Of a DNA stretch of 9,465 nucleotides, positions 6,311 through 9,465 are shown piece after piece. The number at the start of each line of letters is the position of its first letter. Positions within the stretch are counted from its first letter, which is position 1. This DNA comes from Actinomycetota bacterium (lineage in GTDB: Bacteria; Actinomycetota; Thermoleophilia; Gaiellales; Gaiellaceae), in the NCBI GenBank assembly GCA_013812465.1, contig JACCTK010000367.1:1-9465 (forward strand), read 5' to 3'. Both the position numbers and the translations under genes were made by a program. The notes below the pieces were generated by a model. The model was not told where the DNA came from and did no database searches. It saw only the letters and a list, made by a program, of their open reading frames with translations.

Positions 6311-9111
6311 TCCGCTTCGCGCTCCGTGGCCTCCTCGGCCGCAAGCTGCGGGCGGTTCTGACCGGCATCGCGATCGTCCTCGGGGTCGCGATGATCAGCG
6401 GCACCTACATCCTCACGGACACGATCGACCGTGCTTTCAAGAGTCTCTTCACGGAGTCGTACGCGGGAACCGATGCCGTGGTGACGGGGCGCGGACTGGA
6501 CATCTCGATCGACGGCGAGAGCCCGCCCAACCCACCCGTCGACGCGTCGTTGCTCGAAACAGTACGCGGCGCAGAGGGTGTCGCCCTCGCGACGGGGTCC
6601 GTGCTCGACGAGCGCAACACGAAGATCCTCACGCCCGAGGGAACGTCCGTGAGCTCCGAGGGCGCGCCGACCTTCGGATTCGGCATCGACACGTCGCCGG
6701 AGTTCGACCAGTTCAATCCGCTGAGCGTCCTCGAGGGCCGCTGGCCCGCGATGGCCGACGAGGTCGTCATCGACGTCGGCACCGCGGACGACCAGGGCTA
6801 CGCGGTCGGCGACACCGTCGAGATCTCGACCCTCAGGCCGAAGCGCTCGTTCGAGCTCGTCGGAGTCGCGCAGTACGGCAGCCTCGACAGCCTGGGGAAT
6901 GCGAGCTTCGCGGTGTTTACGATCCCGGCGGCGCAGGAGCTCCTCGAGCGCTCGGGGCAGTACGACGCGATCTCGGTCGCAGCGAACGACGGCGTCACGG
7001 AGGAAGAGCTCGTCGCGGCCATCGAGCCGGTGCTGCCGGGCAACGCGAAGGTCGTGAGCGCGACGGCCGAAGCCGCAGAGCAGGTGGACGAGGTGAGCGA
7101 GTTCACGGCCATCTTCCGCTATTTTCTCCTCGTTTTCGCCGGTATCGCCCTCTTCGTCGGAGCGTTCGTCATCTTCAACACGTTCTCGATCACCGTCGCG
7201 CAGCGAACGCGTGAGTTCGCCACACTCCGGACGATCGGCGCGTCGCGTCGCCAGATCCTCAGCTCGGTGATCCTCGAGTCGCTCGTGATCGGCCTCGCCG
7301 CATCGCTCGTCGGGCTCGGTCTCGGCGTCCTGCTGGCGGAAGGAATCGAGGGGCTCTTCCGGACTCTCGGGGTCGAGCTTCCGACGGCGGACCGGGTCTT
7401 CGCGATGCGCACCGTGATCGTCGCGCTCGTCGTCGGCGTGGGCGTCACGCTCGTCGCGGGTCTGTTCCCCGCCGTCCGAGCGACCCGCGTGCCTCCAATC
7501 GCGGCCGTGCGCGAGGGCTCGACGCTTCCGAAGTCCAGGTTCGCGCCGTTCATCCCGTGGGTCGCCGGAATCGTCGCCGTCGTCGCGCTCGTCCTCCTGG
7601 CTCGCGCGATGTTCACCGACGAGCTCGGCACCGCGGATCGGCTGCTCTCGATCGCAGCAGGCGTCCTCCTGCTCTTCCTCGGCGTCGCGATGCTCTCGTC
7701 GCACGTGGTGCGTCCGCTCGCGGCGGTCAGCAGTCCGATCGGGCGCTGGGCAGCGTTCGTCTTCACGATCCTCTTCTGGCCGTTCGGGCTCCTCCCGTAC
7801 TGGCTCCTGCGCTACGGAGCCTGGGGACCGGGAACGGCTGCGCGACGCGTCGGCGCCTTCGTCGGCGGTGCGCTCCTCAATCCGCTCATCGCCCTGATCG
7901 TTCTCGTCATGTGGCTGCGGCGGGCAGTGACGACGTGGGAGCCGGAGTGGCCGATGGAGTTCCCGAGCGTTGTTCCGGATCGCGTGGCCGCCCGCACGGG
8001 CGGAGAGAACGCCCGCAGGAATCCCAGCCGAACCGCCTCCACAGCGGCCGCGCTGATGATCGGAATCGCGCTCGTCTCGTTCATCGCGACGCTCACGAAC
8101 GGAATGAAGGCGTCGAACCGCGAGGCGATCGAGGAGCAGATCGCCGCCGACTACGTCGTGACCTCGCTCGACGGGTACACGCCGTTCGTCGCAGCGGCGG
8201 GCGATGCGCTCGCGGCCTCGGCCGTGCCCGAGCTCGTGACCAGCGTGCGCTCCGACGTCGGCCTGGTCGACGGCGAGTCGGCGGAGATTGGCGGCATCGA
8301 GCCCGACACGATCGCCGAGGCGTACGTCTTCGACTGGCGCGAGGGCGGCGAGAGCGTGCTTGCGACGCTCGGCACGACCAGGGCCGTCGCGAGCTCGAAC
8401 TACGCCGAGGATCACGACCTCGCGATCGGCGACGTCGTGACGATTCGCTCCAGCGCGGATCGCACCGCAAAGGTCACGGTCGTAGGAACCTTCGAGCCGC
8501 CACCGTTCTACCCGTTGCTGGAGAGCGTCAATGTGTCGAAGGAGCTCTTCGACTCGCTCTACGACCGACCTCGCAACAGCTGGACGTGGGCGAACGTCGC
8601 CGGCGAGTCGACCGACGAGAACCGGGTGCAGCTGGAAGCCGCGATCGCCGGCTATCCCGACACGCAGCTCGAGACCCGCGAGGAATGGATCGAGCGCGAG
8701 GACACGGACTTCAATCAGTTCATCTCGTTCCTCTACGTGATGCTCACGCTCGCGGTCTTCGTGAGCATCTTCGGGATGATCAACACCCTCGTCCTCTCGG
8801 TCTACGAGCGGACTCGTGAGATCGGGATGCTGCGCGCCATCGGGATGACACGCCGGCAGGTGCGCCGGATGGTCCGCCAGGAGAGCATCATCACCGCCCT
8901 CATCGGGACAGCGGTCGGGTTGCCGCTCGGAATCTTCCTGGCCGCGCTGGTCAACAGGGCGCTCTCGGAGTACAGCATCCGCTTCTCGATCCCGTGGGGC
9001 CAGCTCGCCGTGCTGACGATCGTCGCGATCGTGATCGGGATCCTCGCGGCGATAATGCCCGCGCGCCGCGCCGCCAAGCTCGATCCGCTGAGAGCCATCG
9101 CCTACGAATGA
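6307..9111 (+). CDS. FtsX/MacB-type ABC transporter permease, two FtsX modules
   Basis: This 934-residue inner-membrane protein partners the upstream ATPase. The start is GTG 6307, overlapping the ATPase stop; the paralogue at 9293 begins at the same point of the protein. Order: first membrane helix about 15-37, extracytoplasmic domain about 40-260, FtsX module 1 (three helices, about 266-399, with cytoplasmic RTREFATLRTIGASRRQ), a central hydrophobic stretch of about 400-560, another helix after NARRNPSRTAS (about 575-595), a second extracytoplasmic domain, and FtsX module 2 (about 802-934, with RTREIGMLRAIGMTRRQ). Duplicated FtsX proteins are common in Actinomycetota. The stretch 479-560 carries two additional hydrophobic segments (around FWPFGLLPYWLL and NPLIALIVLVMWL) where many relatives have only a short linker. 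Possible roles include lipoprotein or peptide export, or envelope signalling; none can be chosen from sequence alone. Confidence 0.93.
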   Translation: MIRFALRGLLGRKLRAVLTGIAIVLGVAMISGTYILTDTIDRAFKSLFTESYAGTDAVVTGRGLDISIDGESPPNPPVDASLLETVRGAEGVALATGSVLDERNTKILTPEGTSVSSEGAPTFGFGIDTSPEFDQFNPLSVLEGRWPAMADEVVIDVGTADDQGYAVGDTVEISTLRPKRSFELVGVAQYGSLDSLGNASFAVFTIPAAQELLERSGQYDAISVAANDGVTEEELVAAIEPVLPGNAKVVSATAEAAEQVDEVSEFTAIFRYFLLVFAGIALFVGAFVIFNTFSITVAQRTREFATLRTIGASRRQILSSVILESLVIGLAASLVGLGLGVLLAEGIEGLFRTLGVELPTADRVFAMRTVIVALVVGVGVTLVAGLFPAVRATRVPPIAAVREGSTLPKSRFAPFIPWVAGIVAVVALVLLARAMFTDELGTADRLLSIAAGVLLLFLGVAMLSSHVVRPLAAVSSPIGRWAAFVFTILFWPFGLLPYWLLRYGAWGPGTAARRVGAFVGGALLNPLIALIVLVMWLRRAVTTWEPEWPMEFPSVVPDRVAARTGGENARRNPSRTASTAAALMIGIALVSFIATLTNGMKASNREAIEEQIAADYVVTSLDGYTPFVAAAGDALAASAVPELVTSVRSDVGLVDGESAEIGGIEPDTIAEAYVFDWREGGESVLATLGTTRAVASSNYAEDHDLAIGDVVTIRSSADRTAKVTVVGTFEPPPFYPLLESVNVSKELFDSLYDRPRNSWTWANVAGESTDENRVQLEAAIAGYPDTQLETREEWIEREDTDFNQFISFLYVMLTLAVFVSIFGMINTLVLSVYERTREIGMLRAIGMTRRQVRRMVRQESIITALIGTAVGLPLGIFLAALVNRALSEYSIRFSIPWGQLAVLTIVAIVIGILAAIMPARRAAKLDPLRAIAYE

Positions 9112-9170
9112 TCAACGCGCGCCTCCGGCTCGCGTTCGCGAGGGAGACCATGTTTCCCCAGGTCTTTCCG

Positions 9171-9202
9171 CGACCGGGGTTCGCGCGAGCGAACTCCGGT
9201 CG
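9171..9202 (+). repeat. 14-bp hairpin with GCGA tetraloop (first of a related pair)
   Basis: Arms CGACCGGGGTTCGC and GCGAACTCCGGTCG pair over 14 positions with one G.U (9178-9195) and enclose GCGA, a GNRA tetraloop in the RNA. No T-run follows, so it is not a classical terminator. It shares the GGGG/CTCC core, with the wobble at the same place, with the hairpin at 9235-9266. Confidence 0.7.
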
Positions 9203-9234
9203 TGCGAGAGGGACGCGTGCTCCCTTCTTCCTGA

Positions 9235-9266
9235 GAACGTGGGGAACCTCCCGGTTCTCCACGTTC
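9235..9266 (+). repeat. 14-bp hairpin with TCCC loop (second of a related pair)
   Basis: Arms GAACGTGGGGAACC and GGTTCTCCACGTTC pair over 14 positions with one G.U (9243-9258) around TCCC. No T-run follows. The outer and inner pairs differ from those of the hairpin at 9171-9202, yet each difference keeps pairing. TTCCCCA at 9154-9160 could compete for the 5' arm. Confidence 0.7.
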
Positions 9267-9273
9267 CTCCCCG

Positions 9274-9297
9274 GTCATAGGCCGAGCGGCCTATGAC
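9274..9297 (+). promoter_or_regulatory. Perfect 10-bp hairpin covering the second permease start codon
   Basis: GTCATAGGCC and GGCCTATGAC pair perfectly around GAGC. The ATG at 9293-9295 is inside the 3' arm, and no good ribosome-binding site lies outside the hairpin. It could limit translation of the second permease or act as an operator. The structure is seen; its role is inferred. Confidence 0.6.
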
Positions 9298-9465
9298 GCG
9301 CTTCGCCATCCGCGGCCTGCTCAGCCGGAAGCTGCGGACGGCTCTGACCGCCCTGGCCATCGTCCTCGGCGTCGCCATGATCAGCGGCACCTACGTCCTC
9401 ACCGACTCCATCGACCAGGCGTTCGACAGGATCTTCACGGACATCCGCCAGGGCTCGAACGCCGT
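9293..9465 (+). CDS. Second FtsX/MacB-type ABC permease, N-terminus only (cut by the window end)
   Basis: The first 57 complete codons are in the window, beginning MTRFAIRGLLSRKLR and running through a membrane helix containing AIVLGVAMISGTYVL. By eye, about 39 of the first 58 residues match the start of the 934-residue permease upstream, and the alignment begins at both start codons, which fixes ATG 9293. It is therefore a tandem paralogue, probably in the same transcriptional unit but separated by 181 bp containing hairpins. The remainder lies beyond 9465, so its length and intactness are unknown. Confidence 0.85.
   Translation, partial: MTRFAIRGLLSRKLRTALTALAIVLGVAMISGTYVLTDSIDQAFDRIFTDIRQGSNA

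Noticed and set aside
5839..8415. Very long minus-strand open frame opposite the ABC genes
   Set aside because: Its Arg/Asp/Glu-rich translation is typical of antisense shadow in high-GC DNA. The plus strand there carries a full ATPase and permease.
8994..9390. Short open frames on both strands across the gap between the permeases
   Set aside because: They run from permease coding sequence through inverted repeats, lack ribosome-binding sites and have no recognisable domain; the hairpins explain the sequence better.
1..9465. tRNA, rRNA or CRISPR arrays
   Set aside because: I found no cloverleaf-like sequence, rRNA-like stretch or regularly spaced repeats on either strand.

Overview
The window is high-GC DNA with dense coding, frequent GTG starts, a 4-base gene overlap and Actinomycetota-style proteins (EgtB/EgtD, tandem FtsX-type ABC permeases, a large serine recombinase). 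It most likely comes from a soil actinobacterium, perhaps of the Thermoleophilia/Gaiellales type. That placement is inferred from protein flavour, not from a marker gene.

Layout: (1) 32-1436, minus: a large serine recombinase with catalytic, recombinase and zinc-ribbon domains, broken by two single-base frameshifts. It starts 19 bp from the start of the next gene, and a perfect 6-2-6 palindrome lies between the two starts. (2) 1456-2925, plus: an intact class-III PLP aminotransferase with an in-frame insertion of about 25-28 codons. (3) 2979-3178, minus: a degraded N-terminal scrap of a glucose/sorbosone-dehydrogenase-type protein. (4) 3140-5503, minus: an egtB-egtD operon for an ergothioneine-type pathway. 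EgtB keeps its iron and substrate ligands. EgtD aligns without gaps to the M. smegmatis enzyme but lacks Asn166 and Glu282 of the substrate pocket, and carries a 25-residue tail read from the neighbouring pseudogene. (5) 5570-9465, plus, divergent from egtB: an ABC exporter operon with a MacB/LolD-type ATPase, a 934-residue FtsX-type permease overlapping it by 4 bases, and the start of a second, paralogous permease cut by the window edge.

Small structures stand out. A hairpin covers the egtB start codon and another covers the second permease's start codon. The 181-bp gap between the two permeases also holds two 14-bp tetraloop hairpins that share a GGGG/CTCC core with a G.U pair at the same place.

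How the genes work together: EgtD would trimethylate the alpha-amino group of an amino acid (histidine in the classical pathway), and EgtB would join the product to a cysteine-type thiol as a sulfoxide. egtA, egtC and egtE are not in the window. The ABC genes form a membrane export or lipoprotein-handling complex of unknown substrate. The aminotransferase and recombinase have no evident link to either pathway. The observation most worth following is the altered EgtD pocket next to an apparently normal EgtB, which raises the possibility of a different betaine substrate.
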